DNA of 64,000 nucleotides from Klebsiella aerogenes KCTC 2190. GTDB lineage: Bacteria; Pseudomonadota; Gammaproteobacteria; Enterobacterales; Enterobacteriaceae. The stretch is taken from the NCBI RefSeq assembly GCF_000215745.1, contig NC_015663.1, positions 4,994,780-5,058,779 of the forward strand. Reading direction: 5' to 3'. The position numbers and the translations under genes are program-made. Shown piece after piece: positions 49,753-59,356 of this stretch (position 1 is the first letter of the stretch; the number at the start of each line of letters is the position of its first letter). Under the pieces are notes generated by a model. The model had not been told where the DNA came from and made no database searches. It saw nothing but the letters and a program-made list of their open reading frames with translations.

Positions 49753-51729
49753 ATGAAATTGACCCCCATAGTGAAAGGATTAGCCATTGCCGGCTTGCTG
49801 TCATCGATCAGCTTGTCAGCATGGGCGGAAGTCGCCGCAAAAGAAGCGACCGCTGCCACCAAACAAGCCAACGACGCTCTCTATAACCAACTCCCCTTCT
49901 CTGATAACACCGATTTCACCAACGCCCATAAAGGGTTTATTGCCGCCCTGCCCACCGAGATCATTAAAGGAGAACAAGGTAACGTAGTATGGGATCCGCA
50001 ACAGTACTCTTTCATCAAAGAAGGTGAAAAAGCCCCGGATTCCGTCAACCCGAGCCTGTGGCGGCAGTCGCAGCTGATTAACATCAGCGGCCTGTTTGAG
50101 GTGACCGACGGCGTCTACCAGATCCGCAATCTGGATCTTTCCAACATGACCATCATCGAAGGTAAAGAAGGCATTACCGTCGTGGATCCGCTGGTGTCGG
50201 CAGAAACCGCCAAAGTGGGCATGGATCTGTATTACAAAAACCGCGGTAAGAAACCGGTCGTCGCCGTTATCTATACCCACAGCCACGTTGACCACTACGG
50301 CGGGGTGCGCGGCGTAGTAGATGAAGCGGATGTGAAATCCGGCAAAGTGAAAATTTACGCGCCGTCCGGCTTTATGGAAGCGGCGGTGGCTGAAAACATC
50401 ATGGCCGGTAACGTCATGAGCCGCCGCGCCAGCTACATGTACGGCAACCTGCTGAAACCATCGGCCACCGGACAGGTCGGCGCCGGTCTGGGCACCACCA
50501 CCTCGGCGGGTACCGTTACCCTGATTGCCCCAACCAATATCATTGAAAAAGACGGCCAGAAAGAAGTCATTGACGGTTTGACCTATGACTTTATGCTGGC
50601 GCCAGGTTCAGAAGCGCCATCGGAAATGCTGTGGTTCATCGAAGAGAAAAAACTGATTGAATCCGCGGAAGACGTAACACACACCCTGCACAACACCTAT
50701 TCGCTGCGCGGCGCGAAAATCCGCGAACCGCTACCGTGGTCGAAGTACATCAACGAAGCGATCGTACGCTGGGGCGACAAGGCCGAGATTATTATGGCTC
50801 AGCACCACTGGCCGACCTGGGGCAACGACAACGTGGTCAACCTGCTGAAGAGCCAGCGTGACCTGTACCGTTACATTAACGACCAGACCCTGCGCATGGC
50901 TAACGAAGGGCTGACTCGCGATGAAATTGCCGCTAAATTCAAACTGCCGGATAGCCTTGCCAACACCTGGGCCAACCGCGGTTACTACGGCTCTGTTAGC
51001 CACGACGTGAAAGCCACCTACGTGCTGTATCTCGGCTGGTTCGACGGCAACCCGGCCACCCTCGACGAACTGCCGCCGGAAGAAGCGGCGAAGAAATTCG
51101 TCGATTACATGGGCGGCGCCGATGCCATCATGAAGAAAGCGAAAGAGGATTACGACCAGGGTAACTATCGTTGGGTAGCTCAGGTGGTCAGTAAAATCGT
51201 CTTCGCCGATCCGAAAAACCAGGATGCGCGTAATCTGGAAGCTGATGCCCTTGAACAGTTAGGCTACCAGGCAGAATCCGGCCCGTGGCGTAACTTCTAC
51301 CTCACCGGCGCGCAGGAACTGCGTAACGGCGTGGTGAAAGGTCCTACCCCGAACACCGCCAGCCCGGATACCGTGCGCGCAATGACACCAGAAATGTTCT
51401 TCGACTATCTGGCGGTGCACATCAACGGCGAGAAAGCGGGTAACGCGAAATCGGTCTTTAATATCGATCTCGGCAGCGACGGCGGCAAGTATAAGCTGGA
51501 GCTGGAAAACGGCGTACTGAACCATACCGCTAATGCGGAAGCGAAAGATGCCGATACCACTATCGCCCTCAACCGCGCCACCCTGAATAAGATCATCCTC
51601 AAAGAGGAGACGCTGAAGCAGGCCGTTGATAACGGCGATGCGAAAATCACCGGTAACGCCGATAAGCTCAATGAAATGCTGGGCTATATGGACAAGTTCG
51701 AATTCTGGTTCAACATCGTTACGCCATAA
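49753..51729 (+). CDS. Secreted linear primary-alkylsulfatase (metallo-beta-lactamase fold), copy 1
   Basis: The enzyme would cleave sulfate from primary alkyl sulfates such as dodecyl sulfate. The 658-residue precursor has a Sec signal (GLAIAGLLSSISLSAWAE), a metallo-beta-lactamase domain with the zinc motif THSHVDHYGG near residue 180, further metal ligands in APGSEAPSEM and MAQHHWPTWG, an alkyl-sulfatase dimerisation region (GYYGSVSHDVKATYVLYLGWFDG) and an SCP2-like C-terminal domain ending FEFWFNIVTP. This is the order of SdsA1 and E. coli YjcS. It is a close paralogue of the gene at 52626. A terminator follows. Confidence 0.93.
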   Translation: MKLTPIVKGLAIAGLLSSISLSAWAEVAAKEATAATKQANDALYNQLPFSDNTDFTNAHKGFIAALPTEIIKGEQGNVVWDPQQYSFIKEGEKAPDSVNPSLWRQSQLINISGLFEVTDGVYQIRNLDLSNMTIIEGKEGITVVDPLVSAETAKVGMDLYYKNRGKKPVVAVIYTHSHVDHYGGVRGVVDEADVKSGKVKIYAPSGFMEAAVAENIMAGNVMSRRASYMYGNLLKPSATGQVGAGLGTTTSAGTVTLIAPTNIIEKDGQKEVIDGLTYDFMLAPGSEAPSEMLWFIEEKKLIESAEDVTHTLHNTYSLRGAKIREPLPWSKYINEAIVRWGDKAEIIMAQHHWPTWGNDNVVNLLKSQRDLYRYINDQTLRMANEGLTRDEIAAKFKLPDSLANTWANRGYYGSVSHDVKATYVLYLGWFDGNPATLDELPPEEAAKKFVDYMGGADAIMKKAKEDYDQGNYRWVAQVVSKIVFADPKNQDARNLEADALEQLGYQAESGPWRNFYLTGAQELRNGVVKGPTPNTASPDTVRAMTPEMFFDYLAVHINGEKAGNAKSVFNIDLGSDGGKYKLELENGVLNHTANAEAKDADTTIALNRATLNKIILKEETLKQAVDNGDAKITGNADKLNEMLGYMDKFEFWFNIVTP

Positions 51730-51736
51730 TGTCCTG

Positions 51737-51765
51737 CTCCCGCGGCGCCCGGTCGCGGGAGTTTT
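51737..51765 (+). terminator. Terminator after first alkyl sulfatase
   Basis: CTCCCGCG and CGCGGGAG form an 8-bp perfect stem with a 9-base loop, followed by TTTT, eight bases after the stop. Confidence 0.82.
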
Positions 51766-51774
51766 CCCTCTCTG

Positions 51775-52410
51775 CTAGTAGGCTTCCGGCAATGGTCGGT
51801 CGATAGAAACCAGTTTGCCGCGCTTCATCGTGATATAGCCCCCGGCTTTCAGATCCGCCAGCACCCGAAAAACATGCGTGCGCGACAGATTAGTACGCTT
51901 AATAATAAACAGCGCCAGGCCTTCGTTTTCCCCCTGATGGGTACTCTGGCGATAAAGATAACGAAACAGCATCGGCCTGATGGTCTGATAGCTGGTCATC
52001 TGTCGGCGTTCGTTATGAAGATCGATAGTAAAGATCGACATATAGGTCAGAATGGTCGCCAGCTCCTGCACGCGTTCAGGGCCGCCGTGTAAAAAGATTT
52101 GGTCAAAGACATCATAAGTGACTTTAACCAGCTTCACCGCTGCGCTACCGATATATTCAAACTTCGCCAGCGGGCAGTACCTTTCCATAAGCCCTATCGG
52201 CATATACTCAATGGAATTACCAATATGAAGGCCACTATCCGGCATTAATATTGACAGCGAACCTTCAGTGCAAAAATAAATATATCCTGGCTGAATTGCT
52301 AATTTTTTATTAGCCGCAACCGTCAGGGCTTCCCCTTGCGCAATTATTTGCGGAAAAAAGGCATCAATGTTGAGTTGCTGATAATAGCTATGGATATCCT
52401 GAAAATTCAC
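51775..52410 (-). CDS. IprA-like winged-helix regulator
   Basis: The 211-residue protein resembles E. coli IprA (YaiV): a cyclic-nucleotide-binding-like N-terminal domain (KKLAIQPGYIYFCTEGSLSILM) and a C-terminal winged helix ending LSRTHVFRVLADLKAGGYITMKRGKLVSIDRPLPEAY, which aligns well with the IprA end. The arginines and Glu that hold cAMP in CRP are not evident, so it may respond to another signal. It sits between the two alkyl sulfatase genes and is divergent from the second, with a palindrome in the shared region, so it is a candidate regulator of both. Confidence 0.85.
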   Translation of the reverse strand: MNFQDIHSYYQQLNIDAFFPQIIAQGEALTVAANKKLAIQPGYIYFCTEGSLSILMPDSGLHIGNSIEYMPIGLMERYCPLAKFEYIGSAAVKLVKVTYDVFDQIFLHGGPERVQELATILTYMSIFTIDLHNERRQMTSYQTIRPMLFRYLYRQSTHQGENEGLALFIIKRTNLSRTHVFRVLADLKAGGYITMKRGKLVSIDRPLPEAY

Positions 52411-52502
52411 GCTATGCCCCTTGCTGCGCAGTCTGCTGTGGTATCGAGTATAGCAGCGAAGTGATAGCAGATTCGAGGGTGATTATTTCTTTGATAATGA
52501 CC

Positions 52503-52518
52503 AGTCCCATATGGGACT
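52503..52518. promoter_or_regulatory. Perfect 16-bp palindrome between iprA-like gene and second sulfatase
   Basis: AGTCCCATATGGGACT is exactly self-complementary and lies in the divergent promoter region, 93 bp from the regulator start and 108 bp from the sulfatase start. A regulator operator is the simplest reading; the binding protein is not known. Confidence 0.6.
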
Positions 52519-52625
52519 ATCAACGCAAAGTATTCGCTTTAAAATGGCCAGTAATTAGTCCGCATTTGAATTATCCGCTGATATTAAACATTGATAGCGG
52601 AACAAATAATCTAAGAGGCCATGCA

Positions 52626-54602
52626 ATGAAATTAAATCAGATCGCTAAACATCTGGCTCTGGCCGGTGTTTTAACTTCGCTGTCGCTTTCCGCCTTCGCT
52701 GCCGCCCAGCAGCAGGACGCCACCCCGGCAACTCAGCAGGCAAATAACGCGCTGTACAACAAACTGCCGTTTGCCGATAAAACTGATTTCGATAACGCGC
52801 ATAAAGGTTTTATCGCCGCGCTGCCGCAGACCATGATTAAAGGCGAGCAAGGCAACGTTATCTGGAACCCGGCAAAATATGACTTCGTCAAAGAAGGTGA
52901 AAAAGCCCCGGATACCGTTAACCCGAGCCTGTGGCGCCAGTCACAGCTGATTAATATCGGCGGCCTGTTTAAAGTCACCGACGGTGTTTATCAGATCCGT
53001 AATCTCGATCTCTCCAACATGACCATCATCGAAGGCGAGAAAGGGATCACCGTTATCGACCCGCTGCTGAGCGCCGAGCCGGCGAAAGAAGCGATGGATC
53101 TCTACTACGCCAACCGCGGTAAAAAGCCGGTTGTCGCCGTCCTGTTCACCCACAGCCATGTTGACCACTACGGCGGCATCCGCGGCGTGGTTGATGAAGC
53201 CGACGTGAAGGCTGGCAAAGTAAAAATCTACGCCCCGGCCGGATTCATGGAAGAAGCGGTTTCCGAGAACATTATGGCCGGTACCGCGATGAGTCGTCGC
53301 GCCAGCTATATGTACGGCAACCTGCTGAAGCCTGACGCCAAAGGCCAGGTCGGCGCTGGTCTTGGCACCACCACCTCTGCGGGTACCGTGACGCTGCTCC
53401 AGCCGACCAACTACATCACTAAAACCGGCCAGCAGGAAGTGATTGATGGCCTGACCTACGACTTCATGATGGCACCAGGTTCCGAAGCACCGTCGGAAAT
53501 GCTGTGGTATGTCAAAGAGAAGAAAATGATTGAAGCGGCAGAGGATGTTACCCATACCCTGCACAACACTTACTCGCTACGCGGCGCGAAGATCCGCGAT
53601 CCGCTGGCCTGGTCAAAATATATTAACGCCGCTATCGACCGCTGGGGCAACGATGCTGAAGTCATTATCGCTCAGCACCACTGGCCAACCTGGGGTAATG
53701 ACAACATTATCAAGCTGATGAAAGGTCAGCGCGACATGTATCGCTACATCAACGACCAGACCCTGCGTATGGCCAACGAAGGCCTGACCCGCGATGAAAT
53801 CGCCGCTAACTTCAAGCTACCGGAATCGCTGGAAAAACAGTGGTCGAGCCGCGGTTATTACGGCTCCGTCAGCCACGATGTGAAAGCGACGTACGTTTAC
53901 TACCTCGGCTGGTTCGATGGCAACCCGGCGACCCTCGACGAGCTGCCGCCGCAACAGGCTGCGAAGAAGTTCGTTGAATACATGGGCGGCGCCGATGCCA
54001 TCATGCAGAAAGCCAAAGCCGACTATCAGCAGGGGAACTACCGCTGGGTGGCGCAGGTGACCAGTAAAATCGTCTTCGCCGACCCGCAGAATGCCGATGC
54101 GCGTAACCTCGAAGCGGATGCCCTGGAGCAGTTAGGCTACCAGGCGGAAGCCGGTACCTGGCGCAACTTCTACCTGACCGGCGCGCAGGAACTGCGTAAC
54201 GGCGTACAGAAGCTCCCGACGCCTAACACCGCCAGCCCGGATACCGTTCGTGCAATGACTCCGGAGATGTTCTTCGACTACCTGGGCGTACATATCAACG
54301 GCCAGAAAGCCGGCGCGGCAAAAGCGGTCTTCAACATCGATCTTGGTAAAGATGGCGGTAAGTACAAGCTGGAGCTGGAAAATGGCGTGCTTAACCACAC
54401 CGCTAATGCGGTAGCAGACAACGCTGACGCCAGTATTACTCTGAACCGCGATACCCTGAACAAGATCATTTTGAAACAGGAAACGCTGAAGCAGGCTGAA
54501 GATAAGGGCGACGTCAAGATTAGCGGCAATGGCGCTAAGCTCGATGAAATGCTGAGCTACATGGACAAATTTGAATTCTGGTTCAACATTGTCACCCCGT
54601 AA
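52626..54602 (+). CDS. Secreted linear primary-alkylsulfatase, copy 2
   Basis: This 658-residue paralogue has the same architecture as copy 1: signal peptide (LALAGVLTSLSLSAFAA), THSHVDHYGG, IAQHHWPTWGND, the dimerisation region with GYYGSVSHDVKATYVYYLGWFDG and an SCP2-like end FEFWFNIVTP. The two proteins have equal length and differ by scattered substitutions, more in the signal peptide and the C-terminal domain. The start is the ATG at 52626 (MKLNQIAKHL) after AAGAGGCC; the frame is open 55 codons upstream across the palindrome, which is not coding. A terminator follows. Confidence 0.93.
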   Translation: MKLNQIAKHLALAGVLTSLSLSAFAAAQQQDATPATQQANNALYNKLPFADKTDFDNAHKGFIAALPQTMIKGEQGNVIWNPAKYDFVKEGEKAPDTVNPSLWRQSQLINIGGLFKVTDGVYQIRNLDLSNMTIIEGEKGITVIDPLLSAEPAKEAMDLYYANRGKKPVVAVLFTHSHVDHYGGIRGVVDEADVKAGKVKIYAPAGFMEEAVSENIMAGTAMSRRASYMYGNLLKPDAKGQVGAGLGTTTSAGTVTLLQPTNYITKTGQQEVIDGLTYDFMMAPGSEAPSEMLWYVKEKKMIEAAEDVTHTLHNTYSLRGAKIRDPLAWSKYINAAIDRWGNDAEVIIAQHHWPTWGNDNIIKLMKGQRDMYRYINDQTLRMANEGLTRDEIAANFKLPESLEKQWSSRGYYGSVSHDVKATYVYYLGWFDGNPATLDELPPQQAAKKFVEYMGGADAIMQKAKADYQQGNYRWVAQVTSKIVFADPQNADARNLEADALEQLGYQAEAGTWRNFYLTGAQELRNGVQKLPTPNTASPDTVRAMTPEMFFDYLGVHINGQKAGAAKAVFNIDLGKDGGKYKLELENGVLNHTANAVADNADASITLNRDTLNKIILKQETLKQAEDKGDVKISGNGAKLDEMLSYMDKFEFWFNIVTP

Positions 54603-54619
54603 GCGATAATCGCTGAATC

Positions 54620-54655
54620 TCCCTCGCGCCCTTTCTGGCCGCGGGGGATTTTTTT
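54620..54655 (+). terminator. Terminator after second alkyl sulfatase
   Basis: TCCCTCGCG pairs with CGCGGGGGA (one G-U pair) across an 11-base loop and is followed by seven T residues. Confidence 0.85.
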
Positions 54656-54743
54656 ATCCATTCGCCTCGCATGTTCTGATTTGCGTTCCCCTCGCCGCAG
54701 GCCCAAAATGAGTTCAGGACTGTTTTATTGCGCGGAGGTATAT

Positions 54744-55166
54744 ATGACCGTTTATCACCATGCGCTGGTACTGATTAATAGCAGCCTTGATGGTGTTCCG
54801 TTGCTACAACACGCCGCCAGGATGGCGCAGGAAAACGGGATGCGGATTACCATCGCCCACATCAGCACCGACTACCGGGCGCTTAATTACGTGTCCGACA
54901 GCCTGCAGAATGATGAAGTATCGCAAGAGGTCATTCAGGCCAAAGCCCTGCTCAACGAGCTGGCGACGACCGTCGCCCTGCCGGTACAGACGCTATCGCT
55001 GGTGACGACCCGCCGTTTTGCTGATGTCGAAGAGTGCGTACAACAACGCCATATCGATTTAATTATCGCCGGACACCATAACCGGCTGCTGGGGGTGCTG
55101 TCCTCGCACTCGCTGGAGTACATCAACCATTTGACGGTGGACGTACTGATAAAACACCTGCCCTAG
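54744..55166 (+). CDS. Universal stress protein (UspA family)
   Basis: The 140-residue cytoplasmic protein has the Usp fold: YHHALVLINSSLDGVPLLQHAARMA, MRITIAHISTD, and LIIAGHHNRLLGVLSSHSLEYINHLTVDVLIKHLP. The last part resembles the UspD/UspC group (CDLLVCGHHHS-type) rather than the ATP-binding G2XG9GS form. The ATG at 54744 follows a GGAGG ribosome-binding site. It ends overlapping the convergent lysR gene by four bases. Confidence 0.9.
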   Translation: MTVYHHALVLINSSLDGVPLLQHAARMAQENGMRITIAHISTDYRALNYVSDSLQNDEVSQEVIQAKALLNELATTVALPVQTLSLVTTRRFADVEECVQQRHIDLIIAGHHNRLLGVLSSHSLEYINHLTVDVLIKHLP

Positions 55167-56074
55167 CGCAATGCGGACTGTAACAGAGAAAAACACTCTT
55201 CGATTAACGGTGCAAGCGCCTGCGGCCCACGCATCAGGGCCACCGTCCGCGTGAGCGCCGGCTGCTGCAGTTGCGCCACCTTTAACGCCGGATCGTGCAA
55301 ATAGGTCGTATACAGCGCCGGGAGAATGGCCACCGCCAGCCGCGAACGTACCAGCCCATAAAGGGTTTCGATATAGTCTACCTGGTAACGCGTCGTTAAG
55401 GTCAAACGCTGGCTTTCCACCAGCGCCGCCACCAGCCGCTGAATATTCCCCTTTGAGAAAACGGCAATATCACGGCCTACCAACTGCTTCCACGGTAAAT
55501 TTGGCTGCGCAGCGAGCGGATCGTCGCGGTGCAGTACCACCACGAACGGATCCTCGCGTAGCGGATAAACCAGTAGCTCAGCTGGTAGCGAACTGTCGAT
55601 CGCGCCGATACCAAAATCAATCTCACCGCTTTGCAGCGCCCGCATTAACGCATCGTTGGTCTGGTCATGAAATTCGATGCGCAGACGCGGAAAGGCCTGC
55701 GCCAGGGTTTGCGGCAGCAGCGGAAACAGCAGTGAGCTCACCGACGGCACCAGCCCGATACGCACCGTGCCATCGCCGCCCGCTTCCACGATCTGTTGCA
55801 TATCAAAAAAAGATGCCTGGGCCACGCTCAGTATCCGCTGGGCATGGGGTAAAATCGCCGCCCCCAGTTCCGTCAGGGTGACCGCCGAAGCGGTACGATT
55901 GACCAGCTTGCCGCCGATCACACTTTCAATCTGCCGCAGCGCGCTGCTGAGCGCCGGTTGGCTAATCGCCAGCAGATTGGCGGTATCGGTAAAATGGCGC
56001 AACTGAGCCAGGGTCACAAAATACTGCAGTTGCTTCAGTGAGAGCGCGGGCAAACGTTGCCAGGGTTCGTTCAT
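55163..56074 (-). CDS. LysR-family regulator divergent from ade
   Basis: The 303-residue protein has the LysR helix-turn-helix LKQLQYFVTLAQLRHFTDTANLLAISQPALSSALRQIES and a type 2 periplasmic-binding-like effector domain from about residue 95 (TVRIGLVPSVSSLLFPLLP). Its divergent position, 124 bp from the adenine deaminase start, makes it a candidate regulator of ade and the adenine permease. I chose the ATG at 56074 (MNEPW); the upstream frame reaches only a TTG. Confidence 0.9.
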   Translation of the reverse strand: MNEPWQRLPALSLKQLQYFVTLAQLRHFTDTANLLAISQPALSSALRQIESVIGGKLVNRTASAVTLTELGAAILPHAQRILSVAQASFFDMQQIVEAGGDGTVRIGLVPSVSSLLFPLLPQTLAQAFPRLRIEFHDQTNDALMRALQSGEIDFGIGAIDSSLPAELLVYPLREDPFVVVLHRDDPLAAQPNLPWKQLVGRDIAVFSKGNIQRLVAALVESQRLTLTTRYQVDYIETLYGLVRSRLAVAILPALYTTYLHDPALKVAQLQQPALTRTVALMRGPQALAPLIEECFSLLQSALR

Positions 56075-56198
56075 TGTCAGGTTCGCTACCAATGGTCTTA
56101 CAGAATAACCCGAGCTTATCGGGCGATAAATTTATTCATCTGGGCAAACGTTTGCTGTGCCCATAGAGTATCCGCATTATCCTTGTGGTGGAGTTGTT

Positions 56199-58010
56199 AT
56201 GTCCAGCAATGCTGAAGTCCGTCGTCGCGCCGTGCAGGCCGCACGCGGCGAATCCCCGTTTGATTTGTTGCTCGTCGATGCGCAGATCGTCGATATGGCC
56301 ACTGGCGAAATCCGCGACGCTGACGTCGGCATCGTTGGGGAAATGATTGCCAGCGTGCATCCGCGCGGCAGCCGCACCGACGCCCATGAAGTGCGCTCGC
56401 TGCAGGGCGGCTATCTGTCGCCTGGCTTGATGGACACCCACGTACACCTTGAAAGTTCGCATCTACCGCCCGAGCGCTACGCCGAAATCGTCCTGACGCA
56501 GGGTACCACCGCGGTGTTCTGGGACCCGCATGAACTGGCCAACGTGCTCGGCGTCGATGGCGTGCGCTACGCGGTTGATGCCAGCCGCCACCTGCCGCTA
56601 CAGGTGATGGTGGCCGCGCCATCCAGCGTCCCCTCTACGCCAGGTCTCGAAATGTCCGGCGCTGATTTCGCCGGCGCTGAAATGGAAACCATGCTCGGCT
56701 GGCCGGAAGTACGCGGTGTGGCGGAAGTGATGGACATGCATGGCGTGCTGAACGGCAGCGAACGGATGCAGGAGATTGTCCAGGCCGGGCTTAACAGCGG
56801 CAAACTGATTGAGGGCCATGCCCGTGGGCTCAGCGGCGCCGATTTACAGGCGTATCTCGCCGCCGGCGTCACCTCCGATCACGAACTGACTTCAGCGGCC
56901 GATGCGCTGGAAAAACTGCGCGCCGGGCTGACTATCGAAATTCGCGGCTCGCACCCCTACCTGCTGCCCGACATCGTTGCGGCGTTAAAAACGCTGCCGC
57001 ATCTCTCTTCGCAAATCACCGTCTGCACCGATGACGTACCGCCGGATATGCTGCTGGAGAAAGGCGGCGTTATCGCCCTGCTCAACCTGCTGATTGCACA
57101 CGGTTTGCCAACGGTCGATGTGCTGCGTTTCGCCACCCTCAATGCCGCTATTCGCCTGCAGCGCAACGATCTTGGGCTAATTGCCGCGGGGCGACGCGCG
57201 GATTTGGTGGTGTTTGATTCGCTGGAGAAACTCGAGGCTCAGGAGGTCTATGTCGGCGGCAAACTTATCGCTCGTAACGGCCGCCTGCTAACCCCCATTG
57301 CCGCCGCGCCCGGCGTGACGCCACCGCGTGATACCTTGCAGTTAGCCCCCCTCGATGCAGAAGATTTTGTTCTGCGAATTAAGGGCATTCGCCATGGCGT
57401 CGCCCGCCTGCGCCACATCAGCGGCGCGCGCTTCACGAAATGGGGTGAAGTAGAAGTACAGATCCGCGACGGCGAAGTACAACTGCCCGCGGGCTTTAGC
57501 CTGATTTGGGTGAAACACCGCCATGGCCGCCATCAGGCATCGCCGCAAATCGCCCTGCTCGAAGGCTGGGGCGAGCTGCGCGGCGCCATTGCCACCAGCT
57601 ACTCGCATGACTCACATAACCTGGTGGTGCTCGGGCGCGCTGCGAATGATATGGCGCTGGCGGCAAATCAGTTGATCGCTTCCGGCGGCGGAATGGCGCT
57701 GGCGCAACAGGGCGAGATCCTGGCCCATGTGGCGATGCCGATTGCCGGCATGCTCTCCGATCTTCCCGCCGCCGAGCTGGCGCGGCAGTTCCGCGAGCTG
57801 CGAGATTTAAGCAGTAAAGTCGCCGACTGGGAGCCGCCATACCGGGTATTTAAAGCGATTGAAGGCACCTGCCTCGCCTGTAATGCCGGGCCGCATCTAA
57901 CCGATTTGGGTCTCACCGACGGCGGCAGTCGCCAGATAGTTGACCCGTTGATAGCCTGCCGGGAGACTCCGGCGCCCACTCATCACAACAATAATCCTCA
58001 GGGAGCCTGA
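56199..58010 (+). CDS. ade: Adenine deaminase
   Basis: Ade converts adenine to hypoxanthine and ammonia for purine salvage and nitrogen use. The 603-residue amidohydrolase has LSPGLMDTHVHLESSHLPPERYAE with the metal-binding HxH, FWDPHELANVLG, EGHARGLSGADLQAYLAAGVTSDHE, and TVCTDDVPPD containing the catalytic Asp. The C-terminal domain (GHRHGRHQASPQIALL-like, here KHRHGRHQ) is typical of bacterial Ade. The ATG at 56199 follows GGTGGAG by five bases. The permease starts two bases after the stop. Confidence 0.96.
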   Translation: MSSNAEVRRRAVQAARGESPFDLLLVDAQIVDMATGEIRDADVGIVGEMIASVHPRGSRTDAHEVRSLQGGYLSPGLMDTHVHLESSHLPPERYAEIVLTQGTTAVFWDPHELANVLGVDGVRYAVDASRHLPLQVMVAAPSSVPSTPGLEMSGADFAGAEMETMLGWPEVRGVAEVMDMHGVLNGSERMQEIVQAGLNSGKLIEGHARGLSGADLQAYLAAGVTSDHELTSAADALEKLRAGLTIEIRGSHPYLLPDIVAALKTLPHLSSQITVCTDDVPPDMLLEKGGVIALLNLLIAHGLPTVDVLRFATLNAAIRLQRNDLGLIAAGRRADLVVFDSLEKLEAQEVYVGGKLIARNGRLLTPIAAAPGVTPPRDTLQLAPLDAEDFVLRIKGIRHGVARLRHISGARFTKWGEVEVQIRDGEVQLPAGFSLIWVKHRHGRHQASPQIALLEGWGELRGAIATSYSHDSHNLVVLGRAANDMALAANQLIASGGGMALAQQGEILAHVAMPIAGMLSDLPAAELARQFRELRDLSSKVADWEPPYRVFKAIEGTCLACNAGPHLTDLGLTDGGSRQIVDPLIACRETPAPTHHNNNPQGA

Positions 58011-58012
58011 GC

Positions 58013-59356
58013 ATGGCCGATAACACACTTCATACTTCTGCCCGTAGCCACTGGCTGGAGCGCCGCTTTGCGCTGCACTCACGGGGCGGTTCGCTACGCA
58101 CCGAATGCCTGGCCGGGATCACCGGCTTTCTCGCCGCCGCCTATTTACTGGTGGTCATTCCAGGGCTGCTGGCGATTGGCGGAATGGATAAAGGCGCCGC
58201 CACCACCGGCACCATCCTGGTCTTTGTCGCTGGTTCGTTATTAATGGCGTTTTATGCCAACCTGCCGTTTATCGTCGGTCCGGGCATTGGCGGCTCGGTA
58301 CTGGTGGGGGTGACGCTGGCGGGCAGCGAAGGTATCGGCTGGCAGATTGGCCTCGGGATTGCCTGCTGGTCGGGGATCCTCTTCTTCCTGTTGACCCAAT
58401 TCGGCCTGCGCGAAGTGGTCACCCGCTCGGTACCGCAATCAATTAAGCTGGGGCTGACGGCCTCGATCGGGTTATTCGTCGCGGTTCTCGGCTTTCGCAA
58501 TGCCGGGCTGGTGCTGGCGAATGCCAAAACCAACGCCCTGATGCTCGGTGATTTTCTTGCCCCCGGCGCGCTGGTGGCGCTGTGCGGCCTGTTTCTGGCA
58601 ATAGCGCTACAGGCGCGTAAAGTGCCAGGCGCGATATTGTGGGCTATTCTTTTCGCCACCCTGGTGGGTATTCCATTCGGCGTGACAAAGCTACCGGACA
58701 GCTTTATTGATGTTCCTCACTCGCTGGCTCCGGTGTTCGGGCAAATCGATCTGTTGGGGGCATTAAATATCGCCTTCCTGCCGTTCCTGTTCGTCTTTTT
58801 CGCGTCCGAGTTTTTCTCGACCATGGGTACGACCCTGGCGGTCGGCGGCGAGGCGGGCTTACTGGATGAAGAAGGCAACATGCCGCAGATTAATCGCCCG
58901 TTTATGGTCGATTCGATTGCCGCCGCGCTGGGCCCGTGGGTCGGTATTCCGGCGGCTACGGCGCTGATTGAATCATCCGCGGCAGCGGAAGCCGGCGGCA
59001 AGACCGGCCTCACCGCGCTGGCGGCGGCGGTGATGTTCCTGCTGATGTTGCTGTTTACGCCGGTGGCGCTCATGATCCCTAAAGAGGCCACCGCGCCGGC
59101 GTTAATTTTGATAGGCCTGAACATGTTTAGCGGCCTGCGCAAAGTCGATCTGGGGAACTTTACCGACGGACTGCCGGTGTTAATGATGGTGATGATTACG
59201 CTAATCGCCAACAGCTTCGGCACCGGTATTGCCGGCGGACTGCTGTTTTACATTGTCATCAAAGCGATCGCCGGCAAGTGGCGTGAAATTCCGATTGGCC
59301 TGTGGGTGCTGGCGATCCCGCTAATCTATTACTTCGCGACCTTAGTTAAGCACTAA
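58013..59356 (+). CDS. NCS2-family adenine permease (AdeP/AdeQ-like)
   Basis: The 447-residue protein has the AzgA-like NCS2 architecture of 14 helices: RTECLAGITGFLAAAYLLVVIPG, the PFIVGPGIGGS loop where other members have PxxxAPGMG, FASEFFSTMGTTLAVGGEAGLLDEEGN with the Glu used for substrate binding, and ESSAAAEAGGKTGLTAL. Coupling to ade (two-base gap) supports adenine as substrate, as for E. coli AdeP and AdeQ. Its end overlaps the convergent lysR gene by 11 bases. Confidence 0.93.
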   Translation: MADNTLHTSARSHWLERRFALHSRGGSLRTECLAGITGFLAAAYLLVVIPGLLAIGGMDKGAATTGTILVFVAGSLLMAFYANLPFIVGPGIGGSVLVGVTLAGSEGIGWQIGLGIACWSGILFFLLTQFGLREVVTRSVPQSIKLGLTASIGLFVAVLGFRNAGLVLANAKTNALMLGDFLAPGALVALCGLFLAIALQARKVPGAILWAILFATLVGIPFGVTKLPDSFIDVPHSLAPVFGQIDLLGALNIAFLPFLFVFFASEFFSTMGTTLAVGGEAGLLDEEGNMPQINRPFMVDSIAAALGPWVGIPAATALIESSAAAEAGGKTGLTALAAAVMFLLMLLFTPVALMIPKEATAPALILIGLNMFSGLRKVDLGNFTDGLPVLMMVMITLIANSFGTGIAGGLLFYIVIKAIAGKWREIPIGLWVLAIPLIYYFATLVKH

